Notes under the pieces: model-generated
Database searches by the model: none
Seen by the model: only the letters and a program-made list of their open reading frames with translations
Told to the model about the DNA's origin: nothing
Program-made: the position numbers and the translations under genes
Part shown: positions 45,358-53,536 of the stretch, in pieces
Numbering within the stretch: the first letter of the stretch is position 1
Layout of the letters: each line of letters starts with the position of its first letter
Assembly (NCBI GenBank): GCA_963759095.1
Contig: CAVWYF010000008.1
Coordinates: 1-64,000 of the forward strand
Length of the DNA: 64,000 nucleotides
Reading direction: 5' to 3'
DNA from: Anderseniella sp963759095
GTDB taxonomy: Bacteria; Pseudomonadota; Alphaproteobacteria; Rhizobiales; Aestuariivirgaceae

Positions 45358-46254
45358 TTAGAGTGAAAAATGGACCTGTTGCTGGTTAAAGTGACCGGTA
45401 TGCAGATCAAATGTCATGAGATCCTCTCCGACAACAACCGGGCCTGAATAGTGACGGCGAACGGTTGTGATCAGTTCTCTCTCATCGGCATCGGGCGGTA
45501 CGATGTGGCTCAGTACCAGGCATTTGACCTTTGCATCGCGAGCGATCCGACCGACTTCATCGGTCGTCGTATGGTAACTTGCAACTGCTGACATCGTTTC
45601 GGACGTTCGAGTTCCCCCAACATGTGATTGATCATCTTGCGAATGGGCGAAGACTTCGTGAACCAGCACATCGGCGTCTCTTGCTGCCTTGATGAGTGCA
45701 TCGTAAGGCCTGGTATCGCCCGACAGTACGAGTTTTTTGCCCGCTGCCTCAAAGACGTATCCGAAGGCTGGTTTGACAGGCGGATGTTCAACGCGCACTG
45801 CAGAAATTCTTGCATTATCCAGGGACATGACATCGCCGCTGTCTTCAAATTCGATCACCTCGATTTCGAAAGCCGCTGTTGAACTGCGTTTCTCAAACTT
45901 GATGCGCTGGGTTCGCTCCGCTTTCCAGGCATCCATTTGAGCATCGACAAAATCTTGCGTTCCCGGTGGACCATAGATCACCTGTGGCCTGTCACGGTTC
46001 TGATGCCAGGACGATATGATGAATTGGTAAAGATCAATCAGATGATCGGAATGCAGGTGGGTGAGCAGCAAGGCATCAATCCGGGCACCATTGCTGCCTG
46101 CCTGCACCAGTCGTTGGGTGACGCCTGAACCGATATCAACCAGGACGCACTTACCTGCGCATTCAACCAGGGTTCCTGCACCATAACGCCGTGGGCTGAC
46201 AACCGGACAGCCGGTCCCCAGCAGGGTCGTTCTGAATGGAATATTGCCGGTCAT
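45358..46254 (-). CDS. MBL-fold metallo-hydrolase (RNase Z-like)
   Basis: A 298-residue metallo-beta-lactamase-fold hydrolase of the RNase Z/arylsulfatase-like group. The metal site H-x-H-x-D-H is H66/H68/D70/H71 in LLLTHLHSDHLIDLY, with the later ligands in LSGDTRPYD and LVLSHIVPPD. The opening TTLLGTGCPVVSPRRYGAG matches the group. It lacks the long flexible arm of true RNase Z as far as I can tell, so a small-molecule esterase or phosphodiesterase role is equally possible. It is divergent from gatB with 126 bases between starts. Confidence 0.88.
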   Translation of the reverse strand: MTGNIPFRTTLLGTGCPVVSPRRYGAGTLVECAGKCVLVDIGSGVTQRLVQAGSNGARIDALLLTHLHSDHLIDLYQFIISSWHQNRDRPQVIYGPPGTQDFVDAQMDAWKAERTQRIKFEKRSSTAAFEIEVIEFEDSGDVMSLDNARISAVRVEHPPVKPAFGYVFEAAGKKLVLSGDTRPYDALIKAARDADVLVHEVFAHSQDDQSHVGGTRTSETMSAVASYHTTTDEVGRIARDAKVKCLVLSHIVPPDADERELITTVRRHYSGPVVVGEDLMTFDLHTGHFNQQQVHFSL

Positions 46255-46380
46255 GGCGTTGAGCCTGCATGGTTTGTTTCCGTGCGGCGTTTGTAAGCAG
46301 GTTTGGGCCTTGCTGCAACGCGTGCCGCGCGCTACGAAGTCACACCAACACTCTTATCGTTTCTTCGGGACTTTTGATCG

Positions 46381-47865
46381 ATGACTTTATTCGCGCGTGT
46401 CGCTGACAAATCGGACTGGATTGAAGGGGGCACCGGCCCCTGGGAAATCATTATCGGACTGGAAGTCCATGCCCAGGTGAGTTCCAAGTCAAAGCTGTTT
46501 TCCGGCGCATCCGCCGAATATGGCGGGGAACCCAATGACCATGTGTCGCTGGTGGATGCCGCCATGCCGGGCATGTTGCCGGTTATCAATGAGTATTGCG
46601 TCGAACAGGCGGTGCGCACCGGACTTGGCCTGAAGGCCGAGATCAACGAATATTCGGTGTTTGACCGGAAGAACTATTTTTACCCTGACCTGCCGCAGGG
46701 CTATCAGATTTCCCAGTTCAAGCAGCCGATTGTGGGCGAAGGCCGGGTGGTGCTTGATATGGACGAGAACACCCAGGTTGAAGTCGGGATCGAACGCCTG
46801 CACCTGGAGCAGGATGCAGGCAAATCCATCCATGATCAGCATCCGACCATGTCGATGGTGGATCTGAACAGGTCCGGCGTCGCACTGATGGAAATCGTGT
46901 CAAAGCCTGACATGCGATCTGCCGACGAAGCCAAGGCCTATGTGTCCAAAGTACGCACCATCATGCGCTATCTGGGTACGTGCGACGGCAATATGGAAGA
47001 AGGCTCGCTGCGCGCCGATGTGAATGTGTCCGTTCGCAAACCGGGTGGCGAGGCCGGGACGCGCTGTGAAATCAAGAATGTCAATTCGCTGCGCTTCATG
47101 GGGCAGGCGATTGAATATGAAGCACGCCGCCAGATAGACATTCTCGAAGACGGCGGCAGTATTGACCAGCAGACCCGGTTGTTTGATCCACGCAAGGGCG
47201 AGACCCGCTCCATGCGGTCCAAGGAAGAAGCCCACGACTACAGGTATTTCCCCGACCCGGATCTGCTGCCGCTTGAAGTGGACCCGAGCTGGATTGCAGA
47301 CATCAAGTCATCGCTGCCGGAACTGCCGGATGAAAAGAAAGCCCGGCTGGTTAACGACTTCGGCCTGACGGCCTATGATGCCGAAGTGCTGATCATGGAA
47401 CCGGCATCGGCCAGTTATTTTGAGCAGGTTGCCGGCGGCAGGGATGGCAAGCTTGCCGCCAACTGGGTGATCAACGAACTGTTCGGCCGCCTGAACAAGG
47501 AAGGCAAGGATATCGAGGACAGTCCGATTTCCGCCAATCAGCTTGGCGCGATTGTGGACATGATCAGCGACAAGACAATCTCCGGCAAGATCGCCAAGGA
47601 CGTGTTCGAGATCGCCTGGACCGAAGCGGGCATTGATCCGAAACAGGTTGTGGAAGAACGTGGCCTGAAGCAGGTAACCGACACCGGCGCTATCGAGGCT
47701 GCCGTGGATGCAGTGATCACCGCAAACCCTGACAAGGTGGCAGCCGTGGCTGAAAAACCTGCCATGATCGGCTGGTTCGTCGGGCAGGTCATGAAGGCCA
47801 CCGGCGGCAAGGCCAACCCGCAGGCGGTCAACGATCTGCTCAAGTCGAAGCTGGGCGTGGAGTAA
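46381..47865 (+). CDS. gatB: Asp-tRNA(Asn)/Glu-tRNA(Gln) amidotransferase subunit B
   Basis: The kinase/transamidase subunit of GatCAB, converting mischarged Glu-tRNA-Gln to Gln-tRNA-Gln. The 494 residues begin with the cradle domain (WEIIIGLEVHAQVSSKSKLF, then KNYFYPDLPQGYQISQF), the metal-binding region LNRSGVALMEIVSKPDM and EGSLRADVNVSVRKPGG. The helical and tail YqeY-like domains (GKLAANWVINELFGRLNKEG to MKATGGKANPQAVNDLL) complete it. Length is normal. GatA and GatC are not in the window, a common separation in this class. Confidence 0.97.
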   Translation: MTLFARVADKSDWIEGGTGPWEIIIGLEVHAQVSSKSKLFSGASAEYGGEPNDHVSLVDAAMPGMLPVINEYCVEQAVRTGLGLKAEINEYSVFDRKNYFYPDLPQGYQISQFKQPIVGEGRVVLDMDENTQVEVGIERLHLEQDAGKSIHDQHPTMSMVDLNRSGVALMEIVSKPDMRSADEAKAYVSKVRTIMRYLGTCDGNMEEGSLRADVNVSVRKPGGEAGTRCEIKNVNSLRFMGQAIEYEARRQIDILEDGGSIDQQTRLFDPRKGETRSMRSKEEAHDYRYFPDPDLLPLEVDPSWIADIKSSLPELPDEKKARLVNDFGLTAYDAEVLIMEPASASYFEQVAGGRDGKLAANWVINELFGRLNKEGKDIEDSPISANQLGAIVDMISDKTISGKIAKDVFEIAWTEAGIDPKQVVEERGLKQVTDTGAIEAAVDAVITANPDKVAAVAEKPAMIGWFVGQVMKATGGKANPQAVNDLLKSKLGVE

Positions 47866-47868
47866 ATC

Positions 47869-48363
47869 TTGTTGGCGGTTGGTCGGGCATCTGCAGACGA
47901 TCTGGATGCGGTCAGGCAATTGCTGCATGACACATGGCACGCCACCTATGATGCGACCATGGGCGTCGAGGTCGTCAACGATATCACGTCGCGCTGGCAT
48001 TCTGTGGACAACCTGAGCCGGCAACTGGCCGATCCTGATGGATGTTTTCTTGTTGCTGAAAACTCAAGCGGAACCATTGTCGGCCACGCTGATGCCGGAC
48101 GCAAATCTGCTGATGTGGTGAGCCTCGCCAGATTGTATGTGTTGCCAGGATTGCAGGGTGGTGGTGTTGGTACGGCCCTTCTGGCATCTGTAGTCAACTG
48201 GGCCGGGCAAGGCACAACAATCGAACTGGAAGTTGAAACCGCCAACGCGCCGGCTATCGGGTTCTATCACAAGCACGGCTTCACCGGCGACGATCAACAG
48301 GTTCAGTGTGGCGGTGATCCGGCCGCCGGTCAGGCCATTGTCATGAAGCGGCGCGTTTCATGA
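47869..48363 (+). CDS. GNAT-family N-acetyltransferase
   Basis: A 164-residue acyl-CoA-dependent acetyltransferase. Motif A with the CoA pyrophosphate loop is ARLYVLPGLQGGGVGTALL (about residues 89-107), followed by IELEVETANAPAIGFYHKHGF typical of the C-terminal strand-helix. The start is a TTG at 47869 with GGAG six bases upstream, inside the gatB end. The stop overlaps the next start by 4 bases. The substrate is unknown. Confidence 0.85.
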   Translation: MLAVGRASADDLDAVRQLLHDTWHATYDATMGVEVVNDITSRWHSVDNLSRQLADPDGCFLVAENSSGTIVGHADAGRKSADVVSLARLYVLPGLQGGGVGTALLASVVNWAGQGTTIELEVETANAPAIGFYHKHGFTGDDQQVQCGGDPAAGQAIVMKRRVS

Positions 48364-49301
48364 ACAAGGGTAACTTTGGCAAAGCCGTTTGTCTGGGCGG
48401 CATCGCAGTCGCTGCTGCCGGCCTTGTGGCAGGTTTCCTGAGCCGGTTCTGGATTGAACTAGATGTCCTCAGTCATTTCACACTGCATTTCAGTCTCGCC
48501 ATAATGGCGTTGGCCATCGCTTACTTCGCTGCTAACCCGTTGCGGGTGCCTGTGGCGCTGGTGCTGATGGCAGCAGGCATGATTGCGATTGGCAGCTGGA
48601 GCAAGCTGAGCGCGGATCAGTTGCAGGCTGATGCAGGAGTTCCGGCTGGCACGCGCGCCCTCAACATCATGCACTTCAACATCTGGGGCAAGAACCAGCA
48701 ACTTGATGATGTTGCTGCGGAAGTCAAGCGACTTGACCCGGACATTCTGTTCCTGACTGAAGTGCGCAAGCGAGGGCTGGGCCTGACGGTGATGCTTGAC
48801 CAGCGGTTTCCGTATCGTTTGCCGAAAAAAGGTCAGCCGGCGACGAGCCTGATGATGTATTCGAAGTATCCGTTTGCCGCATCACAAAGACAACGCCGCC
48901 GCGATGGCTTGAGTTTTATTCTCGGCACCCTGGGGGCTGAATGGCAACATCTCAACATTGTTGGAACCCATCTGAGTCGTCCACCTGACACCCGAAGTCA
49001 GGAGCGGGAAATACGCACAATTGCCAAACTGGTCAAAGGTTTGACGGGTGCCAGCGTTGTGGTAGGCGACTTTAATGCCACACCCTATTCAGTCATGCTC
49101 GACCTGTTTCAGTCACGCACCGGATTGAAGCGGGTGACGATGTTGCCGACATGGCCGGCTATCGGGCCCAATCTGCCGCAATTTGCCATTGATCACATAT
49201 TCATAAGTGACGGACTGGCGCTTGCGGTTCCCGCCATTGTGGGCCGGTTTGCAGGCTCTGATCATCTGCCGGTTGCTGCCAGTATTGTGGTGCCGCAATA
49301 A
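48360..49301 (+). CDS. Endonuclease/exonuclease/phosphatase family protein with N-terminal membrane helices
   Basis: A 313-residue membrane-anchored EEP-fold hydrolase. Two to three hydrophobic helices at about residues 10-80 precede the catalytic domain. The EEP motifs follow: IMHFNIWGKN (Asn), FLTEVRKRG (metal Glu), VVVGDFNATPYS (Asp-x-Asn), IDHIFIS and GSDHLPVAA (catalytic His). The active site probably faces the periplasm, as in related proteins that may hydrolyse phosphodiesters. It overlaps the GNAT gene by 4 bases. Confidence 0.88.
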   Translation: MNKGNFGKAVCLGGIAVAAAGLVAGFLSRFWIELDVLSHFTLHFSLAIMALAIAYFAANPLRVPVALVLMAAGMIAIGSWSKLSADQLQADAGVPAGTRALNIMHFNIWGKNQQLDDVAAEVKRLDPDILFLTEVRKRGLGLTVMLDQRFPYRLPKKGQPATSLMMYSKYPFAASQRQRRRDGLSFILGTLGAEWQHLNIVGTHLSRPPDTRSQEREIRTIAKLVKGLTGASVVVGDFNATPYSVMLDLFQSRTGLKRVTMLPTWPAIGPNLPQFAIDHIFISDGLALAVPAIVGRFAGSDHLPVAASIVVPQ

Positions 49302-49331
49302 GACGGAGCGCTCGTGCACAGGAGAGGCGAA

Positions 49332-50039
49332 GTGACAAAACCGACAATCGAGCTTTATTACTGGCCGACGCCGAACGGCTGGAAAATTTCCATCATGCTG
49401 GAAGAGTGCGGGCTGCCCTACCAGGTGCGGTATGTTGACATTCTAAAGGGCGATCAGTTCAAGGCGGACTTTCTGCAGATTGCACCCAACAACCGCATGC
49501 CGGCGATTGTGGATGCGGACGGGCCGGGAGGTGAACCGATTTCGATATTCGAGTCCGGCGCCATATTGCAGTATCTCGGCAACAAGACCGGCCAATTCTA
49601 TCCTGCCGACCCACGTCAGCGAACTGCAGTTGAGCAATGGCTATACTGGCAAATGGGAGGCCTGGGTCCGATGTGCGGGCAGGCTCATCATTTTCGGTTT
49701 TATGCACGCGACGACATATCCTATGCCATTGAGCGCTATACCAATGAAGTCGCCAGGCTTTACGGCGTCATGAATACCCAACTGGCCAGGACAGAGTATC
49801 TGGCGGGTGATTATTCCATTGCCGACATGGCCTGCATTGGCTGGATCAAGCCACACAAACGCCAGGGACAGAACCTCGACGATTTCCCCAATCTGAAGCG
49901 TTGGTTCGAAACCCTTATGGCGCGGCCGGCCGTTATCGCCGGAATGGCTTTGGGCGCGGAGTTTCGCGGCAGGCCTGAAGACCTCAAAACCAATGATGCA
50001 GCCTATTCGATGTTGTTTGGCGGCTCCAAACAGGGCTAA
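49332..50039 (+). CDS. Glutathione S-transferase, YghU/YfcG (Nu) type
   Basis: A 235-residue GST. The N-terminal domain has the Nu-class opening IELYYWPTPNGWKISIMLEE, in which the TPN-x-x-K segment binds the glutathione thiol, and later NNRMPAIVDADGPGGEPISI with FESGAILQYLG. The C-terminal domain carries QRTAVEQWLYWQMGGLGPM and YSIADMACIGWI. This class commonly works as a disulfide-bond reductase using two glutathiones. GTG at 49332 is chosen for its AGGAGAGG ribosome site; a GTG six codons earlier would place that site inside the gene. Confidence 0.92.
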   Translation: MTKPTIELYYWPTPNGWKISIMLEECGLPYQVRYVDILKGDQFKADFLQIAPNNRMPAIVDADGPGGEPISIFESGAILQYLGNKTGQFYPADPRQRTAVEQWLYWQMGGLGPMCGQAHHFRFYARDDISYAIERYTNEVARLYGVMNTQLARTEYLAGDYSIADMACIGWIKPHKRQGQNLDDFPNLKRWFETLMARPAVIAGMALGAEFRGRPEDLKTNDAAYSMLFGGSKQG

Positions 50040-50199
50040 CGACAATTTATCGAAAACCGCAACATGGTTGACAAAAGGTTAACTGCGCGCGAGATGCCGG
50101 GCAGGCAAGAACGCCGGTTTTCAGGCGTTTATATGATCAGCGATACCCTGGTGGGTGTTCAAGAGTTTTAGATTGTGGCGGGGTTTTCATGTTCTGATA

Positions 50200-50242
50200 A
50201 CCATGCCTTTTAACGCTGTTTGGCGTTGCTTGATGGCATGGT
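50200..50242 (+). promoter_or_regulatory. Nested stem-loop in the leader of the Sel1-like gene
   Basis: Outer arms ACCATGCC (50200-50207) and GGCATGGT (50235-50242) are perfect complements and enclose AACGC/GCGTT (50212-50216 and 50223-50227). The structure ends 37 bases before the start codon. A TTGACA-like element occurs upstream at about 50069. Function unknown; a regulatory leader or the 3' end of an sRNA is possible. Confidence 0.4.
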
Positions 50243-50278
50243 GATGGCCAGTAAAGCGTAACTGGAGAGCCCTCAATC

Positions 50279-50566
50279 ATGTCCAAGATTATCGATCTTG
50301 CGGAATATCGTGACGTCACACCCAAAGTAGATGAAATAAGACTGCCGGAGGACGGATTTATGTCTCTCGGATTGTCTTTGAGTGGGGCAGGTGCCAGTGC
50401 GGATGATCTGGTGAGCGCGCACAAATGGTTTTCGCTTGCCGCCATGCGTGGCAGCCGGCAGGCGAGGGTGCATCGGCTGGAAGTATCAAGCCGGATGGAC
50501 GGTCACCAGATCGCCCGTGCGCAGTCTGAACTGCACACATTTGCCAGCACCCGCTTAAGCGCTTAG
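50279..50566 (+). CDS. Small Sel1-repeat-like protein
   Basis: A 95-residue cytoplasmic protein. The second half has one Sel1-type helix pair: FMSLGLSLSGAGASADDLVS followed by AHKWFSLAAMRGSRQARVHR, and a closing RMDGHQIARAQSEL helix. Short alphaproteobacterial proteins of this layout are common and uncharacterised. The first 25 residues (KIIDLAEYRDVTPK) are unrelated. GGAGAG precedes the ATG. The stop codon lies inside the left arm of a palindromic element. Confidence 0.75.
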   Translation: MSKIIDLAEYRDVTPKVDEIRLPEDGFMSLGLSLSGAGASADDLVSAHKWFSLAAMRGSRQARVHRLEVSSRMDGHQIARAQSELHTFASTRLSA

Positions 50567-50665
50567 AGCAACATGGGTTCGACAGAATCCATAAAGTTGC
50601 TCTAACACCTTGAAAGCGATCAGGTTTATGGTTTTTGGTTGATTTAACCAAGAATCATCCTGATC
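50563..50665. repeat. Compound palindromic element, RIME/REP-like
   Basis: Two stem-loops in tandem. The first (50563-50605) pairs TTAGAGCAAC with GTTGCTCTAA, then ATGGGTTC with GAATCCAT across one G-U, leaving a GACA tetraloop. The second (50618-50665) pairs GATCAGG with CCTGATC and TTGGTT with AACCAA. The TTAGAGCA...TGCTCTAA outline is typical of dispersed intergenic palindromes in Hyphomicrobiales genomes. It begins on the stop codon of the Sel1-like gene. Only one copy is seen in this window. Confidence 0.6.
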
Positions 50666-50685
50666 TATGATGTGATAAAGAATTA

Positions 50686-50718
50686 AAAAGGCGGTCCCGT
50701 GTTGTGGGCCGCCTTTTG
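50686..50718. terminator. Bidirectional Rho-independent terminator
   Basis: AAAAGGCGG-T-CCC pairs with GGG-CCGCCTTTT around a 7-base loop, giving A/T tracts on both sides. It lies between the convergent Sel1-like gene and the secreted-protein gene at 50748. Confidence 0.85.
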
Positions 50719-50747
50719 GTATCTCGGATGATTTCAAACTGACAGCT

Positions 50748-51053
50748 TCAGTAATCCGGAGTGAACTTTGGCTGTCCGTCCAGATAGGTGCCGTGAGTTG
50801 AGTTTACCCAGCTATCCCAATAAGCTTGATCACGGCGGGCCTTGTAGATTTCCGTTTCAAACACATCCGCACGGCTGTTTGTCTGATCTTCATATGAATT
50901 CAGCGCTGGCAGGCCCTTGTTGGAACTGTCATAGCTATGGCCCTTGGGGACAAAGCGCTTGCCGATTGAATCAATGGCCTGCGCCTGCGCCAGACCTGCG
51001 GCGCCTGTGATCAGGGCTGCACCTATGATTGCTGCTTTCACAATTGTGGTCAT
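50748..51053 (-). CDS. Small secreted protein of unknown function
   Basis: A 101-residue protein that I do not recognise. It has a clear signal peptide (residues 1-25, IVKAAIIGAALITGAAG, cleavage near AQA-QAI). The mature part is polar with many Asp, Ser and Tyr (FVPKGHSYDSSNKGLPALNS, then YWDSWVNSTHG), without Cys. A periplasmic location is expected. It is a single gene ended by the terminator at 50686-50718. Confidence 0.7.
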   Translation of the reverse strand: MTTIVKAAIIGAALITGAAGLAQAQAIDSIGKRFVPKGHSYDSSNKGLPALNSYEDQTNSRADVFETEIYKARRDQAYWDSWVNSTHGTYLDGQPKFTPDY

Positions 51054-51246
51054 CTGTCTTGCCTTACCCGTTTGGCGGCACCCCCCTCGCAGAAGGTATC
51101 AAAAATCGCCACACCGTCCTCGTTAACCTATCAATACACCCATTTGTGGCGAAACACACTTAACAAATGAAAAATTTTGCAAGAATTTGATAACCATAAG
51201 AGCGGAATTGGGCCAGTTTGCCTCATCATTGTGGATTGGATGTTGA

Positions 51247-51281
51247 GAAAACGGCGCACCGGTATGGAAACCAGTGCGCCG
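51247..51281 (-). terminator. Rho-independent terminator of the secreted-protein gene at 51339
   Basis: On the minus strand CGGCGCACTGGT pairs with ACCGGTGCGCCG (one G-U) around a 6-base loop and is followed by TTTTC. It lies 57 bases beyond the stop codon. Confidence 0.8.
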
Positions 51282-51338
51282 CTTGAATCTGACTGTTAGA
51301 AAATGCCGTGTCCGAGACCCTGTCCGGGTTCGCAGATT

Positions 51339-51605
51339 TTACTGGCCATACTGCCGAGCACATTTGCGATATGCGCGCCAATGGCTACGGAGGTCAGTAT
51401 CCAGGGCACGATTTTTCAGCCACTTGCAGTCATAAAAAGCGAAATCCTCGTTGGCGTCTGCCGGGCCAAGTTCCACGTGGCTGTGTCCGCCATACGGGCT
51501 TTGGTGAGATCCGTAGTAGTTCCCGCCGGCAAATGCGGCACCTGAAATCGCGGCAAGCATTGAACCTGCAAGGATTGCTGTAGTGATGATTGGCTTGATG
51601 GTCAT
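51339..51605 (-). CDS. Small secreted protein of unknown function
   Basis: An 88-residue protein not assigned to a family. The signal peptide covers residues 1-26 (PIITTAILAGSMLAAISGAA, cleavage near AFA-GGN). The mature part starts with a Gly/Tyr/His-rich segment (GGNYYGSHQSPYGGHSH) that could bind metal, and ends with an acidic-basic helical part with two Cys (FYDCKWLKNR, YRKCARQYG). GAGAGGAATAGACC precedes the ATG. It has its own terminator. It is probably periplasmic. Confidence 0.7.
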   Translation of the reverse strand: MTIKPIITTAILAGSMLAAISGAAFAGGNYYGSHQSPYGGHSHVELGPADANEDFAFYDCKWLKNRALDTDLRSHWRAYRKCARQYGQ

Positions 51606-51782
51606 TGGTCTATTCCTCTCGGTGCCGAGCGTTGGCGCCCTTGTTGTTTTGCGTTGTGTGGGAAAACCTACAGAGCTTCACAGCGCCGTGATGTGCAGTT
51701 GATCACATGGCGGATTGCAGATCAGGTTTTTGTGATTGCGGAAAGCCAGGTACGATTACTACTATCAAGGGAGACCCAAGCT

Positions 51783-52307
51783 GTGTTTGCAAAACTCAAA
51801 CTGACCTTGTGCATCGCGCTATGCATGCTGATGTTGCCATTGGCTGGCAATGCGCAAACAGTCGAGATTGTAGCCCTTGGTGCAAGTAATACCTGGGGGA
51901 AGGGTGTTGGTCGCGATCAGGCATACCCCAAACATCTGCAACGCATGTTGAGAACCAAAGGTATCGCTGTCCGGGTTCGCAATGCCGGTATCAACGGCAA
52001 CACGACCGGCCAGATGCTGAACCGGCTGAAAGCAAGTATTTCAGCACGGACCAGACTTGTTATTCTGCAACCAGGCGGCAATGACCGGCGCAGAGGCATC
52101 TCGAGGGACGTTCGTCAAAACAACATTCGCCGGATCAAACGTCATCTGCGCAACCGGGGTATTGCGGTCGTAATGTTGCGCAACCGCCTTATACGCAGTG
52201 TGGCGACCAGTTACCGGCGTCCGGACGGACAGCACTTCAAGAGTGACGGTTACCGCGCACTGGCGGCCCGCCTGTTGCCGCGGGTTCTGGCGAATCTGAA
52301 ACGCTAG
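51783..52307 (+). CDS. SGNH/GDSL-family hydrolase, secreted
   Basis: A 174-residue esterase/lipase-like protein related to TesA. The signal peptide spans residues 1-23 (KLTLCIALCMLMLPLAGNAQ). The block I nucleophile is the Ser of VALGASNTWGKG, with Ala replacing the usual Asp of GDS. Block III Asn is in PGGNDRRRG and block V Asp/His in RPDGQHFKSDGY. The GTG at 51783 has GGGAG upstream; the frame is open 43 codons earlier, but that part has no signal peptide. The mature protein is strongly basic (many Arg), which may suit an acidic surface or polysaccharide target. Confidence 0.82.
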   Translation: MFAKLKLTLCIALCMLMLPLAGNAQTVEIVALGASNTWGKGVGRDQAYPKHLQRMLRTKGIAVRVRNAGINGNTTGQMLNRLKASISARTRLVILQPGGNDRRRGISRDVRQNNIRRIKRHLRNRGIAVVMLRNRLIRSVATSYRRPDGQHFKSDGYRALAARLLPRVLANLKR

Positions 52308-52309
52308 GT

Positions 52310-52480
52310 TCAGGCGCCTTTAAACAGGCAACCCGCTGCCAGCACAGCATAGGCGATAGCCATCAGCCAGACTGACGCAATAGGTATTATGGACAACACA
52401 CCTAGAGCTGCCAGGAGTGCGAGCAGCGCAATAACCACCGATATAACGAAAAATACAGTTGTTGGGGCACTAAGATTCAT
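52310..52480 (-). CDS. Small two-helix membrane protein of unknown function
   Basis: A 56-residue hydrophobic protein with two predicted helices (TTVFFVISVVIALLALLAAL and IASVWLMAIAYAVLAAGCLF) and short polar ends. GGAGATTTTCG precedes the ATG at 52480; an upstream in-frame start would place this site inside the gene. It is convergent with the SGNH hydrolase gene, with stops two bases apart. Similar proteins are common in alphaproteobacteria without a known role. Confidence 0.68.
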   Translation of the reverse strand: MNLSAPTTVFFVISVVIALLALLAALGVLSIIPIASVWLMAIAYAVLAAGCLFKGA

Positions 52481-52586
52481 CGAAAATCTCCTCTGGATTG
52501 CAGCAAGTGAGCTTACCGCCAATTATCGACATGGCAATGATTCGATGTAGCCAGTGGCGCAGGCTGTGCACAGGCTTCCCGAACCA

Positions 52587-53237
52587 TCACTGAGAAATTG
52601 CAATTTCGACCGCCCGAACAATCCGGTCCAGGTCCATTGAGGCAAAGTCACAGCGCTGGTGCAGTTCCACGCTGGCCTGATCGCGCACCGCGACCAGCAA
52701 TTCTGCAACCTGCTCAGGCAGGTAAGGCACATGTATGAAACCACATGCGACCGGTTCGTGATGCTGCTGCGCTGCCTGCAGGAAGCTGTACAGGCAGATG
52801 TTGCATAGATATGTCCCGGCCGTTGCGGACAGGCTGGCGGGAATGCCTTCGCGCAAAATGGCGCGTTCGATGGCCCGCGTCGGCAGGGTCGACATCAGAG
52901 CTGCTGCGCCATTGCGATCAATCGGCTCGTCGACTGCGAGGATGCCGTCATTGTCGGGAATGCCAAAGTCGGCAATGTTCACGCCGATCCGTTCAATCCG
53001 GATCATGCTTTCACCCGGCCACAGACCGAGGCTAATGACGGATGACGGATTGAGTTCTTCGATGAGTTCAGCGGCTGTTTCCGGAAACCTGCCGAATGCA
53101 ACCGGCAGGCCACGGCCGACAACGGTCTTGCCGTTAATGGTGCGTCCGTGCAGTTGCTTCATGGCCTCATGCGCGGGGTTTGTGCCGCGTCCGCCATAAG
53201 GTTCGAAACCGGTAATCAGAACTGGACGGGTTGCCAT
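52587..53237 (-). CDS. pcp: Pyroglutamyl-peptidase I
   Basis: A cysteine peptidase (family C15) removing N-terminal pyroglutamate from peptides. The triad is readable: Glu82 in MIRIERIGVN, Cys145 in AGTYLCNICLYSFL and His169 in GFIHVPYLPEQ. The opening VLITGFEPYGGRGTNPA is the family hallmark. It is 216 residues, normal length, cytoplasmic. The start region has no strong ribosome site. It complements the peptidases at the other end of the window but is not in the same operon. Confidence 0.93.
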   Translation of the reverse strand: MATRPVLITGFEPYGGRGTNPAHEAMKQLHGRTINGKTVVGRGLPVAFGRFPETAAELIEELNPSSVISLGLWPGESMIRIERIGVNIADFGIPDNDGILAVDEPIDRNGAAALMSTLPTRAIERAILREGIPASLSATAGTYLCNICLYSFLQAAQQHHEPVACGFIHVPYLPEQVAELLVAVRDQASVELHQRCDFASMDLDRIVRAVEIAISQ

Positions 53238-53536
53238 TTTGGGGGTGCCTTTGCGCTTGGGAATGCAGTTCCATTGCCCTGAACTTTAGGGCGCAGGGCG
53301 AGCGATGTCACTCATTTCACATTGCGAAGTAGTGGTGCCTGACGGGGCTTGGCCCACGGGCACCGCCAATCCAACAGGCGGGATGACAACCGTTTTGCGT
53401 TGACGGCCAAGTTGAGCGAAGCTTAGACTTTTGGCGTAGACGTCCCGTCCGAAGCCCTCAAACGGCAAAGAGAAGGGCGTTGTAGGGGCAGCATGGGCTG
53501 TTGCTGCGCACATGGTTGGTTTGGGAGGATCGGGGC

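Noticed and set aside
45063..45410. Separate small genes on either strand between the ParB-like and MBL genes
   Set aside because: The ParB-like frame shows family-like sequence (IVWVALPSIT, RGNWDRDN) throughout this part, so the other frames are shadows.
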